Shown here piece after piece: positions 1 to 9,546 of a stretch of DNA of 64,000 bases. The stretch lies in contig OZ271832.1 of assembly GCA_965601475.1 (NCBI GenBank), positions 4,836,001-4,900,000 of the forward strand, given 5' to 3'. Position numbers and translations under genes: made by a program. The stretch's first letter is position 1; each line of letters starts with the position of its first letter. The DNA is from JAWPMT01 sp965601475. Its GTDB lineage: Bacteria; Bacteroidota; Bacteroidia; Cytophagales; Cyclobacteriaceae. The notes beneath the pieces are model-generated. The model saw nothing but the letters and a program-made list of their open reading frames with translations. It was not told the DNA's origin and ran no database searches.

Positions 1-998
1 GTTGGATGCGAGATACCTTCTACACGCTGAATGCATTCAACAACATCGGTCACTTCGAAGAATCTGAGAAGTATTTCCATTACATTCTCAACACGACCCT
101 GGAGGAGCACGACCGTTTTCAACCTTTGTATAGCATCACAGGTCGCAAGGTATTGCACGAGAATTCCATCGGACTGGCTGGGTATCAGGGTAATGGACCA
201 GTAAGAGTAGGAAACCAGGCCTACACGCATATCCAAAACGATGTCTACGGGCAGGTATTGATTTCACTGCTCCCGCTCTACGATGACCACCGCATCATAT
301 TCACGGAGCGATTTGATGCCTCTGAATTGATCTTTCGCACACTCAAGATGATAGAGAAGACTTTCGATGAGAAAGATGCTGGCCTATGGGAGTTTAGAAA
401 CCTCGCACAGCATCACTGCTATACTTACCTTTTTCATTGGGCGGGTAGCAGCGCAGCACTCAAGATAGCTCGACGGATCAAAGATGATAAGATTGCTAAG
501 TTGGCTTCCAACCTGAAACTGCGCTCGGCTCAGATGATCGAGAAGTGTTTTGTGCCTGGAAAGAAGGGTTATGCCCAGGCTGTGGGAGTGGATAGGATGG
601 ACGCCAGTACGCTGCAGCTGATCATGATGAACTATTTGCCTAAGGAATCCGAAATGTCCAAAAATCACTTGAGGGCACTGGAAGAAGAATTACATGCCAA
701 AAAGGGTCTGTTCTATCGCTACAAGCACGTCGATGACTTTGGAGAACCGGAAACTACCTTCCTCATTTGTGCCTTTTGGTATGTTGAAGCCTTGGCGTGT
801 GTAGGTAGATTAGATGAGGCGATAGAGTACTTTGAAAATCTGATTTCCTACAGCAATCATGTCGGTCTGCTCAGTGAAGATGTAAAGGAAGCTGACGGGA
901 GCATGTGGGGTAATTTCCCTCAAGCTTATAGTCACGTAGGATTGCTTAATGCAGCTACGAGAATCGCCAGAAAGCTCGATCGCCCTGATTTTTACTGA
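1..998 (+). CDS. GH15 family glycoside hydrolase (glucoamylase/trehalase type), 3' part only
   Basis: This is the C-terminal part of a glycoside hydrolase of family GH15, whose members hydrolyse alpha-glucans or trehalose by inversion. The frame is open to the left edge, and a Trp codon at 3-5 followed by Met-Arg-Asp matches the W-x-R-D motif that lies inside the catalytic barrel, so the Met at 6 is not the start. The general acid is probably the Glu at 390-392 in LWEFR. The general base is probably the Glu at 876-878 in LLSEDV, followed by the family's GNFPQAYSHVGL block. The gene converges on the trehalose-6-phosphate synthase/phosphatase gene. Some GH15 enzymes are trehalases, and this neighbourhood makes that plausible, but the sequence does not settle trehalase against glucoamylase. 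Family call is firm; substrate is not. Confidence 0.88.
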   Translation, partial: WMRDTFYTLNAFNNIGHFEESEKYFHYILNTTLEEHDRFQPLYSITGRKVLHENSIGLAGYQGNGPVRVGNQAYTHIQNDVYGQVLISLLPLYDDHRIIFTERFDASELIFRTLKMIEKTFDEKDAGLWEFRNLAQHHCYTYLFHWAGSSAALKIARRIKDDKIAKLASNLKLRSAQMIEKCFVPGKKGYAQAVGVDRMDASTLQLIMMNYLPKESEMSKNHLRALEEELHAKKGLFYRYKHVDDFGEPETTFLICAFWYVEALACVGRLDEAIEYFENLISYSNHVGLLSEDVKEADGSMWGNFPQAYSHVGLLNAATRIARKLDRPDFY

Positions 999-999
999 T

Positions 1000-1025
1000 C
1001 AAAGACCCAATTGAAATGGTCTTTG
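1000..1025. terminator. Hairpin between convergent genes
   Basis: Perfect 8-bp inverted repeat, CAAAGACC at 1000-1007 and GGTCTTTG at 1018-1025, in the 28-nt gap between the convergent GH15 and otsAB stop codons. It could act as a bidirectional terminator, though neither strand shows a clear T-run after the stem. Confidence 0.5.
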
Positions 1026-1026
1026 G

Positions 1027-3195
1027 CTACAGTTCGTGAAGTAGTGAGCGGATGTTTTTGTAGTTCTCTACACGGTATTTGGCTGCAGAAGACAATCCAC
1101 CGACTTTGATGGTAAAGGCCTCCTCTGGCATCACCTTGAAGGTATCTTCGTCCGTCCAGTCATCGCCACAAGCCATGATGAAGTCTGCTTTGTACTTACT
1201 CAGCCATTGCGATGCTGCCTTCCCTTTGTTGACCTGGCTGTTCTTGATTTCCACGACCATGTCTCCCTCGAGTACCTGGAGGTCTTGATCTGAGGAAATG
1301 TAACGTAGGTGGCTGGCCAGCTCTCGAGTCCGAATCTCTCCCAGACCAGTTTCGACCTTTCGATAATGCCAGACCAGTGAATAGTCTTTCTCCTCAACAA
1401 AAGAACCAGGGGTTCGATTTACATATCCATCCAGCACTTTCTTGACGTCAGATTTCCAGGAGTCAGTCAGGTTGGTGATCAAACGCCAGTCTTCGCCATT
1501 GCGCTGTACCCAAACGCCATGTTCGGCTATAATGTCGATATCGTAATCCTTCAGCCATTCCTGAAGGGTTTGCCGGCCTCTTCCACTGATGACGACCACT
1601 TGGTTCCTTGGGTTCTGAGTCAGGTTTTGCAGGATGGTCTTGAGTTCCTTATCTGGCTTTGAGTCGTCGGGATTGGCATGAAAACCAACCAGCGTACCAT
1701 CATAATCCAGGAAAATCAACCTTTTCTTGGCTTTGGAATAAGCCTCAAGCAATTCGCCGGAAATACGCTCAACCAGTGGCTTGGTTTGCAGGTTTACCTG
1801 CTGCTTCTTTACAAATGCCAGGCGCGTCATAAATAGCTCCACCCAGGCATGTATGTTGTATCTCTTGAGCGATTTCTGCATGATATCCATGCGGCTTTTT
1901 TGCTCTGCTTCTGGCATATCCAGTGCGTCCTTGATGGCTTCTGCCAATTCATTGATATCGTTCGGATTAATGAGAATGGCATCAGAAAGCTCCTTCGACG
2001 CACCGGCCATTTCACTTAGGATCAGGACGCCCTTTTTATCCAGCTTGCTGGCGATGTATTCCTTGCAGACCAGGTTCATTCCATCCCGCATGGGATTGAC
2101 AAGACAAACCTGAGCCATTCGGTAGAAAGCCGAAAGCGCGTGAAGGGGGAAACTTCTGTAGAAGTAGTGGACAGGCGTCCAATTCATTCTACCGAACCTG
2201 CCGTTGATTCTGCCCACAAGGAGGTCAATTTCCTCCTTCAACTGTTTGTATTTGGGAACCGTGTCGCGGGAGGGTACTACGATCATCAACAAGGAGACCT
2301 TATCCCGATATTCGCTGTATTTTGCTAAAAACTGCTCAAAGGACTTCAGCCTTTGTGGTATTCCTTTTGAGTAATCCAGTCGATCTATAGATAAGATTAC
2401 TTGCTCGTTGCCCATCGAGGTACGGTAGCGAACTTCCCGTTCCAATGTTTCGGGTGAGGCAGCAGCCTGGGCGTATTTGTCGTAATCAATGCCCATGGGT
2501 AAGGCATCAACAAGTACTTGCCTGTTTCCGACATTGATAATCCCATTAGAATTCCCCAATCCTGCCAGCCGATTGACAGAAGAAAGAAAATGACGCATGT
2601 CATCGTAGGTGTGAAATCCGAGAAAATCGGCTCCAAGCATACCATTGAGAAGTTCCCTCCGCCAGGGTAATAGACGAAAAGACTCAAATGACGGAAAGGG
2701 TATGTGGAGAAAAAAGCCAATACTCACGGTGGGATGATTGTCCCTTACCAGGCCAGGCAGCAACAGTAGCTGGTAGTCATGTATCCATAGGGTGTCTCCA
2801 TCCTCTATGACGTCCTCGAGCTCCCTTGCAAACTTCCTGTTGACTTTTTGATAAGCCTTCCACAAGTTCTCATCATAGACCGTGTATTGATTGAAGTAAT
2901 GGAAGTTCGGCCAAAGTGTTTCATTGCTAAATCCCTCATAGAAATCCTCAATCTCGGAAGCACTAAGGAACACTGGCTTCATGCTCTCTTTGGCAAGATG
3001 CTTTGAAATTTCCTCTTTCTGCGTGGCCTTTGTTACGGCCAAACCAGGCCAACCAACCCAAATGTTGTCTCCTTCTTTGTAGACAGAACCGAGGCCCGTT
3101 GCCAACCCTCCCTCACTTGTCTCATACTTCAGCTGATTTTTTTCTTGCTTGATCTTGATGGGTAATCGGTTGGAAACAATGATGGTCTTGGCCAT
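1027..3195 (-). CDS. otsAB: Bifunctional trehalose-6-phosphate synthase/phosphatase (OtsA-OtsB fusion)
   Basis: Makes trehalose from UDP-glucose and glucose-6-phosphate in the cytosol, with both steps in one chain of 722 residues. Residues 1-470 are a GT20 synthase: S-N-R-L-P near residue 8, HDYQL with Asp140, and DRLDYSKG with Arg272 and Lys277, the donor-phosphate binding pair, then RDGMNLV near 370. Residues 488-722 are a HAD-type phosphatase: LDYDGT with nucleophile Asp497 and acid/base Asp499, and a late GDDWTDED magnesium motif. Fused enzymes are common in Bacteroidota and eukaryotes, while Escherichia coli has two separate genes. The start at 3195 gives the canonical MAKTIIVSNR N-terminus. 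The gene converges on a GH15 hydrolase and lies near glucan-processing genes, suggesting a link between trehalose and storage glucan. Confidence 0.95.
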   Translation of the reverse strand: MAKTIIVSNRLPIKIKQEKNQLKYETSEGGLATGLGSVYKEGDNIWVGWPGLAVTKATQKEEISKHLAKESMKPVFLSASEIEDFYEGFSNETLWPNFHYFNQYTVYDENLWKAYQKVNRKFARELEDVIEDGDTLWIHDYQLLLLPGLVRDNHPTVSIGFFLHIPFPSFESFRLLPWRRELLNGMLGADFLGFHTYDDMRHFLSSVNRLAGLGNSNGIINVGNRQVLVDALPMGIDYDKYAQAAASPETLEREVRYRTSMGNEQVILSIDRLDYSKGIPQRLKSFEQFLAKYSEYRDKVSLLMIVVPSRDTVPKYKQLKEEIDLLVGRINGRFGRMNWTPVHYFYRSFPLHALSAFYRMAQVCLVNPMRDGMNLVCKEYIASKLDKKGVLILSEMAGASKELSDAILINPNDINELAEAIKDALDMPEAEQKSRMDIMQKSLKRYNIHAWVELFMTRLAFVKKQQVNLQTKPLVERISGELLEAYSKAKKRLIFLDYDGTLVGFHANPDDSKPDKELKTILQNLTQNPRNQVVVISGRGRQTLQEWLKDYDIDIIAEHGVWVQRNGEDWRLITNLTDSWKSDVKKVLDGYVNRTPGSFVEEKDYSLVWHYRKVETGLGEIRTRELASHLRYISSDQDLQVLEGDMVVEIKNSQVNKGKAASQWLSKYKADFIMACGDDWTDEDTFKVMPEEAFTIKVGGLSSAAKYRVENYKNIRSLLHEL

Positions 3196-3856
3196 AGTAT
3201 CAATACATTCAGTGAAGGCCCTAAAGGTAAGTCAACATTGCCGCATATGGGATTGCCTGCATGAATCTTAATGTGCGATTCAAACATCAATTGTGCAGTT
3301 TCGCGTCATTGGGAGCCGATTTGGAAGATCCCGACATTACCGCTGGTTTGCATCATATTTCCTATTTTGCCTGACCAGACAAGGGATAACTTGATATATC
3401 ACCAGTTGAAATCAGTGATTGAAGACGAAGCAATCGATTGCAAGAGGCAGTTCGCGGTTCGAAGGCCTAAGGAAGTGGCATTCGGTTTTCTTGGCGTGGG
3501 GCCTGACGATCTTCCAACTTGCTTCTCGCAAAAAAGGAATTTTCGATTTTTTTCGGATTTGACAGCGGACACTTCACTTCCAGGAGAGAAGGGCAGGGCA
3601 AGCGTCGCAACTGATGGACAATCGACTTCGATATCAAATACGTTGCGATCCCAGGGCGCTGGCTCGCAGACCAATGATGAAGCTTTGTCGGGATATGTCT
3701 CAAACTGGCAATATCCATTTTTTGAATTTTTCTCTCACCTCGGCTCCTCTGCCAAACCGGACATTGAAACGTCATTCGGCGTTTTTGTCACCGAAAAAAC
3801 AGCTGAAAGTGGCGCGCAGGTGATATCTTGGGCATATTAACCGAACTAACTAAACC
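3196..3856. other. 661-nt stretch without a recognisable gene; doubtful 189-codon ORF
   Basis: Only stretch of more than 300 bases without a convincing gene. A 189-codon frame is open on the plus strand (3271-3840), and overlapping frames of 102 codons (3467-3775) and 91 codons (3399-3674) are open on the minus strand. None shows a recognisable domain, and the plus frame has no clear ribosome site. Having long frames open on both strands argues against simple coding on either. I see no transposase, terminal repeats or RNA signature. It may be a decayed gene or a dispersed intergenic repeat. The 3' end must carry the promoter of the permease gene at 3857. Confidence 0.4.
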
Positions 3857-5191
3857 ATGCAGAAACCCCGTTTATCGACCGCTCAAATCTGGAACATGAG
3901 TTTTGGTTTCCTGGGCATTCAATTTGGATTTGCATTGCAAAATGCGAATGCCAGCAGGATCCTACAGAATTTTGGTGCAGATGTGGAGCACCTTTCCTGG
4001 TTTTGGCTGGCAGCCCCTGTCACCGGATTGATTGTTCAGCCCATCATTGGACATTACAGTGATAGAACCTGGAACAGTCTTGGTCGTCGGAGGCCCTATT
4101 TCCTGACGGGAGCGATTTTGGCCTCCATCGCATTGTGCCTGATGCCAAATTCGGGGGCCTTAGCCTCTTTTATACCGCCGATGTTTGTTGGAGCCGGTAT
4201 GTTGATGATCATGGATGCCTCTATCAATATTTCAATGGAACCCTTCCGGGCCCTTGTAGGGGATATGCTACCTTCTGAGCAGAGGACGCAGGGCTTCTCC
4301 GTTCAGGCCGCCTTGATTGGTGTGGGGGCTGTGGTAGGTTCTTTTTTGCCTTATATGCTTGCAGAATGGTTTGGTATTTCCAAAGTCGCGGCTCCTGGTG
4401 AAGTCCCGCAAAATGTCATCTTCAGCTTTTATTTTGGAGCTGTGGTATTCATTACCACCATCATCTGGACGGTAACCAAGACCAAGGAATACCCGCCTGA
4501 AGAACTGGCGAAATACAACGCAGAGGATCCTCCCGAAGCAGAAGGCAGCATCCTCAATATATTCAAGGATTTTGCGGCTATGCCAGCGACAATGAAGCAG
4601 CTTGGCCTGGTGCAATTCTTTTCATGGTTTGCACTTTTTTCCATGTGGGTCTTTTCCACTCCCGCGATCGCCCAGCATGTTTTTGGAGCTTCCACTGAGG
4701 ACACTTCATCAGTGGCCTACAACGACGCTGGAAACTGGGTTGGTGTGATGTTCACTATTTACAATGCCGTTTCGGCCTTTTTCGCCCTGGCACTTCCGTC
4801 CATAGCAGCGAAAGTAGGTCGTAAACGAACACACTCCATCTCACTCATCTGCGGAGGAGTGGGATTGCTGTCCATTTATTTTGCGCCCAATCAATACATG
4901 ACCCTGGTGTCCATGGCACTGGTTGGCATCGCGTGGGCCAGTATTTTGTCCATGCCTTATGCGATTCTGGCCGGCGCAATTCCCTCGGCCAAGATGGGAA
5001 TCTATATGGGAATATTCAATTTTTTCATTGTGATCCCTCAAATTGTCAATGGTGTCATAGGAGGACCGATTGTGAAGAGACTCTATGATTCACAGGCAAT
5101 CTATGCGCTTGTGATGGCTGGTGTTTCACTGCTAGTTGCGGCCGCTATGGTGCATTTTGTCAAGGATCAGGATGAAGTCGTGAAGGCCTAG
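3857..5191 (+). CDS. MFS sugar permease, SLC45 (sucrose/maltose) type
   Basis: Predicted inner-membrane sugar transporter of 444 residues with about 12 hydrophobic segments. The N-terminal half carries the loop GHYSDRTWNSLGRRRPYF (residues 65-82), the MFS signature between helices 2 and 3 in the form typical of SLC45/plant sucrose-carrier relatives. Annotated bacterial members often sit in maltose or starch utilisation loci. The gene lies 50 nt upstream of a 4-alpha-glucanotransferase on the same strand and probably shares its transcript. Import of maltose or maltodextrin with glucose-polymer processing downstream is therefore the likely role, but substrate identity is inferred from context only. 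Confidence 0.87.
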   Translation: MQKPRLSTAQIWNMSFGFLGIQFGFALQNANASRILQNFGADVEHLSWFWLAAPVTGLIVQPIIGHYSDRTWNSLGRRRPYFLTGAILASIALCLMPNSGALASFIPPMFVGAGMLMIMDASINISMEPFRALVGDMLPSEQRTQGFSVQAALIGVGAVVGSFLPYMLAEWFGISKVAAPGEVPQNVIFSFYFGAVVFITTIIWTVTKTKEYPPEELAKYNAEDPPEAEGSILNIFKDFAAMPATMKQLGLVQFFSWFALFSMWVFSTPAIAQHVFGASTEDTSSVAYNDAGNWVGVMFTIYNAVSAFFALALPSIAAKVGRKRTHSISLICGGVGLLSIYFAPNQYMTLVSMALVGIAWASILSMPYAILAGAIPSAKMGIYMGIFNFFIVIPQIVNGVIGGPIVKRLYDSQAIYALVMAGVSLLVAAAMVHFVKDQDEVVKA

Positions 5192-5241
5192 ACAGTAAAC
5201 GTAATTATCTCCGAATACTTGATCTGATTAATACTTGAAAC

Positions 5242-7971
5242 GTGAAGGTTAAATTTCAAATTGATTACCGCACCCAATGGGGACAGGTACTTTACATAAC
5301 GGGTTCTACCAAAGCCCTGGGTGGATTTGTAGAAGAGAATGCCCTGCCCTTAACAGCAGGTGTAGGCGAACAGTGGGAAATCGAGGTAGAACTGCAAGCA
5401 TCAGAGAGCCCCATTGAGTATCGCTATTTCCTTAAGGATGAAGGTTCGGGAGCGATTTTTTATGAATTTGGGGAGGCTCGAAAGCTTAGGGTAAATGCGG
5501 AAGGCCTGGAAATCCTAAGGGTGAGGGATTTTTGGAGAGCTGCCGATCATCCGGATAACTCGCTATATACATCCCCCTTCAAGAAGGCGTTTTTCCATCG
5601 GGAGGATCAACCTGCGGAAAATAGGCCAAAGGGAAAGAAGGGGACCTTCGTCAGGTTACAGTTGAGAGCACCAAGAATAGGCAAGGACTACTCATTCGGT
5701 GTGCTGGGAAGCAGCAAATCCCTGGGCGCATGGGACGAGTCCAAATTGTGCTTGATGCATGACGAGGACTACCCGGTATGGTCTGTAGATATACCGGTAA
5801 AAGCGAATGAACTGCCTTTTGAGTACAAATACGTGATCTACAGCCACGCTCAGGAGAAGATAGTGACCTGGGAAAACCGTGACAATCGGTATTTTCCTGG
5901 ATATAAAATAAGCGGCAAGCAGACACTCTTTATCACAGATGAATATTTCCAGTACCCCGTCGGAGACTGGAAGGCAGCAGGGGTAGCCATACCGGTATTC
6001 TCCTTGCGGTCGGAAAAGAGCGCCGGGGTCGGTGAGTTTACAGATATCATCCCTTTTGTGGATTGGTCGGTGAAGACAGGGATGAAGATCATTCAGATCC
6101 TACCTGTCAATGACACCGTAGCCACTCATACATGGGTAGACTCTTACCCATATGCGGCCATATCGGTGCATGCACTTCACCCAATTTTTGCCAATATGAA
6201 GACGATTGGCACCCTCAAAGACAAAACGAAGCAAAAATGGATTGATGAGCAGGCACAAGCTTTGAATCAATTGCCGGAGGTTGATTATGAGGGCGTGATG
6301 AAGCTCAAGAGTGAGTTTTTTCATCTGAGTTATCAAGAGAATAAAGGAAACTTCCTCAAGAGCAAAACCTTCAAGGCTTTTTACAAAGCCAATGAGAGTT
6401 GGTTACTTCCTTACGCCTGCTTTAGCTTCTTAAGAGACAAATATGGAACTCCCGATTTTACCCAATGGGAAGCGCACCGAACTTTGACTGAACCGCAACT
6501 TCAGGAGTTGGCTGGATTGGAGACTGGACACTATGATGACATCGCAGTGCACTACTACATCCAATATCATTTGGATCAACAGTTGAAAGCTGCGTCGGAG
6601 TATGCCAGGGAGCGCGGCGTAGTGTTAAAAGGAGACATTCCTATCGGCATATATCGCAACTCGGTGGATGCCTGGATATATCCTGAGTTGTATAATATGG
6701 ACTGTCAGGCGGGAGCACCTCCGGATGACTTTTCTATTTCGGGTCAGAACTGGGGTTTCCCTACATACAACTGGGAAAAAATGGCAGAAGATGGCTTTGC
6801 CTGGTGGAAAGACCGCCTTGTGAAGATGTCAGAGTATTTTGATGTGTTCCGGATTGATCACATTCTGGGTTTTTTCCGTATTTGGGAGATTCCCTGGGAG
6901 CATGTGGAGGGCATCATGGGACGTTTCAACCCGGCACTGCCTGTTCACCTCAATGAGTTTGGCCAATGGGGAATCTGGTTTGACAAGGAAAGGTTTGCGG
7001 AACCTTACATTCGTACACACATGGTGTATGAGCTATTTGGAAGCCATGCCCATACCATCTTTGACCAATACCTGGATGAATATGCGCAGGGCTGTTATCG
7101 ACTAAAACCCCACGTGGATACTCAAAGAAAGGTGAAGGGTTGGTTTGACGGCTGGGTAAAAGATGAGCCGCACAACGCCGATTTTATCAATTGGATGAGA
7201 GTCAACCTATATCGGTTATTAGCGGAGGTGCTATTTCTTGAGGCGCCACTGAGCGATGGTGATGCCTGGAATCCTCGGATTGCATTTCATAGTACCTACA
7301 GCTACAAAGAGCTGGATCCTTACACACGAGAAAGATTGGATGAACTCTATATCCACTTCTTCTACAATCGACACAATGAATTTTGGCGAGAAAGTGCCAT
7401 GCAGAAGCTTCCGGCGATCAAGGATGCAACAGACATGTTGATCGGAGGGGAGGACCTTGGGATGGTTCCGGCGAGTGTCCCTGGTGTGATGCAAGACCTG
7501 GCAATACTCTCCCTGGCAATTCAGCGGATGCCGAACGATGATCGCGAGTTTTTGCATCCGGCTGACAATCCCTACATGAGCGTGTGTAGTACCGGAAGTC
7601 ACGATATGGCTTCACTGAGAGAGTGGTGGCAGGAAGATACTAATGTCACGCAGCGATTCTACAGCACGATTTTGGGTCATCAGGGTGGATCTCCCTATTT
7701 CTGTGAGCCTTGGGTGGCTAAAGATATTATTAACCAGCACATGCACTCGCCCAGTATGCTGGCAATTTTTCCGCTTCAGGACTTCCTGGCCATGGATGCC
7801 AATCTCAGAAGAGAAAGCCCTGAGGAGGAGCGAATCAATGTCCCTGCTATTGCACAACACTATTGGCGATATCGGATGCACCTTACGCTAGAGCAGTTGC
7901 TTGGTGAAGAAGACTTCAACAGCATGTTGCGGCAACTCGTGGATCAGGGGGGGCGCCAGGCAGATTACTAG
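5242..7971 (+). CDS. malQ: 4-alpha-glucanotransferase (GH77) with two starch-binding domains, DPE2-like
   Basis: Transfers alpha-1,4-glucan segments between maltose/maltodextrin acceptors and glucans. The 909 residues are much longer than a classical MalQ. Two CBM20-like starch-binding domains occupy roughly residues 1-100 and 130-240, followed by the GH77 barrel, which is the architecture of plant DPE2. The catalytic residues are recognisable: nucleophile Asp539 in RIDHILGF, acid/base Glu737 in GGEDLGM, and transition-state Asp788 in GSHDMAS. The start is GTG at 5242, and the first residues (VKVKFQIDYRTQWG) already begin the first CBM20. It lies directly behind the sugar permease gene. The 3' end overlaps the convergent gene at 7968 by 4 nt. 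Confidence 0.94.
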   Translation: MKVKFQIDYRTQWGQVLYITGSTKALGGFVEENALPLTAGVGEQWEIEVELQASESPIEYRYFLKDEGSGAIFYEFGEARKLRVNAEGLEILRVRDFWRAADHPDNSLYTSPFKKAFFHREDQPAENRPKGKKGTFVRLQLRAPRIGKDYSFGVLGSSKSLGAWDESKLCLMHDEDYPVWSVDIPVKANELPFEYKYVIYSHAQEKIVTWENRDNRYFPGYKISGKQTLFITDEYFQYPVGDWKAAGVAIPVFSLRSEKSAGVGEFTDIIPFVDWSVKTGMKIIQILPVNDTVATHTWVDSYPYAAISVHALHPIFANMKTIGTLKDKTKQKWIDEQAQALNQLPEVDYEGVMKLKSEFFHLSYQENKGNFLKSKTFKAFYKANESWLLPYACFSFLRDKYGTPDFTQWEAHRTLTEPQLQELAGLETGHYDDIAVHYYIQYHLDQQLKAASEYARERGVVLKGDIPIGIYRNSVDAWIYPELYNMDCQAGAPPDDFSISGQNWGFPTYNWEKMAEDGFAWWKDRLVKMSEYFDVFRIDHILGFFRIWEIPWEHVEGIMGRFNPALPVHLNEFGQWGIWFDKERFAEPYIRTHMVYELFGSHAHTIFDQYLDEYAQGCYRLKPHVDTQRKVKGWFDGWVKDEPHNADFINWMRVNLYRLLAEVLFLEAPLSDGDAWNPRIAFHSTYSYKELDPYTRERLDELYIHFFYNRHNEFWRESAMQKLPAIKDATDMLIGGEDLGMVPASVPGVMQDLAILSLAIQRMPNDDREFLHPADNPYMSVCSTGSHDMASLREWWQEDTNVTQRFYSTILGHQGGSPYFCEPWVAKDIINQHMHSPSMLAIFPLQDFLAMDANLRRESPEEERINVPAIAQHYWRYRMHLTLEQLLGEEDFNSMLRQLVDQGGRQADY

Positions 7972-8846
7972 AAGAGATCCTCCAGGCTCTCTTTTGTAAA
8001 ATTCAGGTAGTCCTTGGTGGATCGTTCAAGTAGTCTGCGATAAGCTCCGAAACGCTCTCCGAAAGTCTTGGCATTTCTGATGGAGACAAAAGGATAAGGG
8101 TAATCGGGGTACAGTGAATAAGAGGTCAACAGGCACCCTTGCTCGCCGTCCGGAGCTGCAGGGTTTGCGCCATGCAGCAGAAACTCGATGCTAGAAAAAG
8201 AGATGGTGCTGGTCTGGTAGAGTGTTGAGAGCTGAACCGTCAGCAAAGCGTCCACCTCCAGGGCTTTGGCCAGTTTGGCTAATTCGTCTGCGACAAAGCC
8301 ATTTGTACCTTCCTCGATATGCGTGTAAATGAACGGTATCCCCTCTGCTGTGGGTGTCATTTCATAGGATTCCAGCGTTTGTAAGAACGGATCATCCAAG
8401 TCATTTATCGCCGCCTGTGCTGCTTCCAGTGCAGCGCGTTTTGCCGGTGCTTTGAGCAACTCCTCAGGGAGCACAAGTTCGTATCCTGATTGCGAAAATG
8501 CAGATTGAATTCCCTGCAGGGCAGGTCCCTTCAATTGATTGTAGAAATAGTTGGCCTTGCCCTCTACAGAGTAAATGAAAGTGAGGTGAGCTTTTCTTTT
8601 TCTGAAATTCTCTTCGTACAAATACATCGTTAGGAGACCGACCTTTTTCGGAAGGAAATTCTCCTTCGTTATTTTGTTTTGTTTGATGTCATCGCGGAGT
8701 TTCTTCTTAAGGTCCGAATTGGCAAAAACGCCATCAAAGAATATCTTATCTGATTCGCCTATGAACTCCACTATGGTTTGTTGCGCATTGGCCGAAACGA
8801 ATGTAAGAAGTAGCATGAGTACGCTAAGACGAAGATGGAGTTTCAT
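7968..8846 (-). CDS. Secreted protein of unknown function
   Basis: Unrecognised protein of 292 residues with a clear Sec signal peptide (hydrophobic run at 7-18, cleavage likely after the S-A-N-A-Q stretch near 22). The mature part mixes helices rich in Lys/Glu with beta-type segments and contains no Cys pairs, lipobox or membrane helix that I can see. It is the last gene of a possible minus-strand unit behind the SGNH hydrolase (47-nt gap), and its stop overlaps the convergent glucanotransferase gene by 4 nt. No function can be assigned. Confidence 0.75.
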   Translation of the reverse strand: MKLHLRLSVLMLLLTFVSANAQQTIVEFIGESDKIFFDGVFANSDLKKKLRDDIKQNKITKENFLPKKVGLLTMYLYEENFRKRKAHLTFIYSVEGKANYFYNQLKGPALQGIQSAFSQSGYELVLPEELLKAPAKRAALEAAQAAINDLDDPFLQTLESYEMTPTAEGIPFIYTHIEEGTNGFVADELAKLAKALEVDALLTVQLSTLYQTSTISFSSIEFLLHGANPAAPDGEQGCLLTSYSLYPDYPYPFVSIRNAKTFGERFGAYRRLLERSTKDYLNFTKESLEDLF

Positions 8847-8893
8847 ATTTGGAGGTTTTTACGATTATCGGCAATTATGACGGAAAATGGAAA

Positions 8894-9535
8894 TCAATTG
8901 ACGTAAGGCTGTAAGGCTTTGGACCAAATCTGGTAGCCTTCCTGGTTCATATGCAGTCCATCTTCAGCAAAAAGGCCTTCATTCAATTCTCCTTTTTCGA
9001 GCATTTTGTCCCAAACATTGATGAAGGTGACTTTTTCACGGGTTGGACAGAGTTTGGCAAGGGCTTCGTTGAGTTCCTCATATTGCTCTTTCAAATCCCA
9101 CCTGACAATACTTGGTTTAGGTGATACAATGTAAATAGGCACTTCCTTCAGGCTTCTGCGAATGCCTCGGATAAGTGTTTTCATATCCGCTATGACGACA
9201 TCAACCGACTTACCTTCAGCCAGATCGTTGTCCCCCTCATAGATGAAGACTTTCGATGGTTTGTAGGCATTGATCAGGAGGGGAGCGTAGCATGCCAAAT
9301 CACTCGTTTGGGACCCGCCAAAACCGTGATTGACTATGGTCTGATCGGGGAAAGCTTCTTCCATACCATCCCATAACCTGAAACTGCTGCTCCCTGCAAA
9401 AACAACCGCTGATTGGTCTTTCTTTTCATTAGTGGCTTTCAACAAGGAATCCACTTCGTCGACGAACCTCGATGGGTCTTGGGCTATTGAAAGAAGTGCA
9501 GAAAACAAAAAGCCGATCAAAAGTGGTAATCTCAT
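8894..9535 (-). CDS. Secreted SGNH/GDSL hydrolase
   Basis: Exported esterase-like protein of 213 residues with a signal peptide ending near Gln19. The SGNH blocks are in order. Block I is VVFAGSSSF with probable nucleophile Ser50. The oxyanion Gly is in GFGGSQ (residues 71-76). Block III is EGDND with Asn103. Block V is DGLHMN near the C-terminus, carrying the catalytic Asp and His. Family members deacetylate or de-esterify sugars and lipids, and the substrate here is unknown. The gene starts 11 nt after the aldo/keto reductase stop, so the two are probably cotranscribed. Confidence 0.88.
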   Translation of the reverse strand: MRLPLLIGFLFSALLSIAQDPSRFVDEVDSLLKATNEKKDQSAVVFAGSSSFRLWDGMEEAFPDQTIVNHGFGGSQTSDLACYAPLLINAYKPSKVFIYEGDNDLAEGKSVDVVIADMKTLIRGIRRSLKEVPIYIVSPKPSIVRWDLKEQYEELNEALAKLCPTREKVTFINVWDKMLEKGELNEGLFAEDGLHMNQEGYQIWSKALQPYVN

Positions 9536-9546
9536 TTCAGTAATTT

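Noticed and set aside
3430..3441. 12-bp perfect palindrome GCAATCGATTGC
   Set aside because: Several 12-bp palindromes are expected by chance in a window of this size and no gene context supports an operator.
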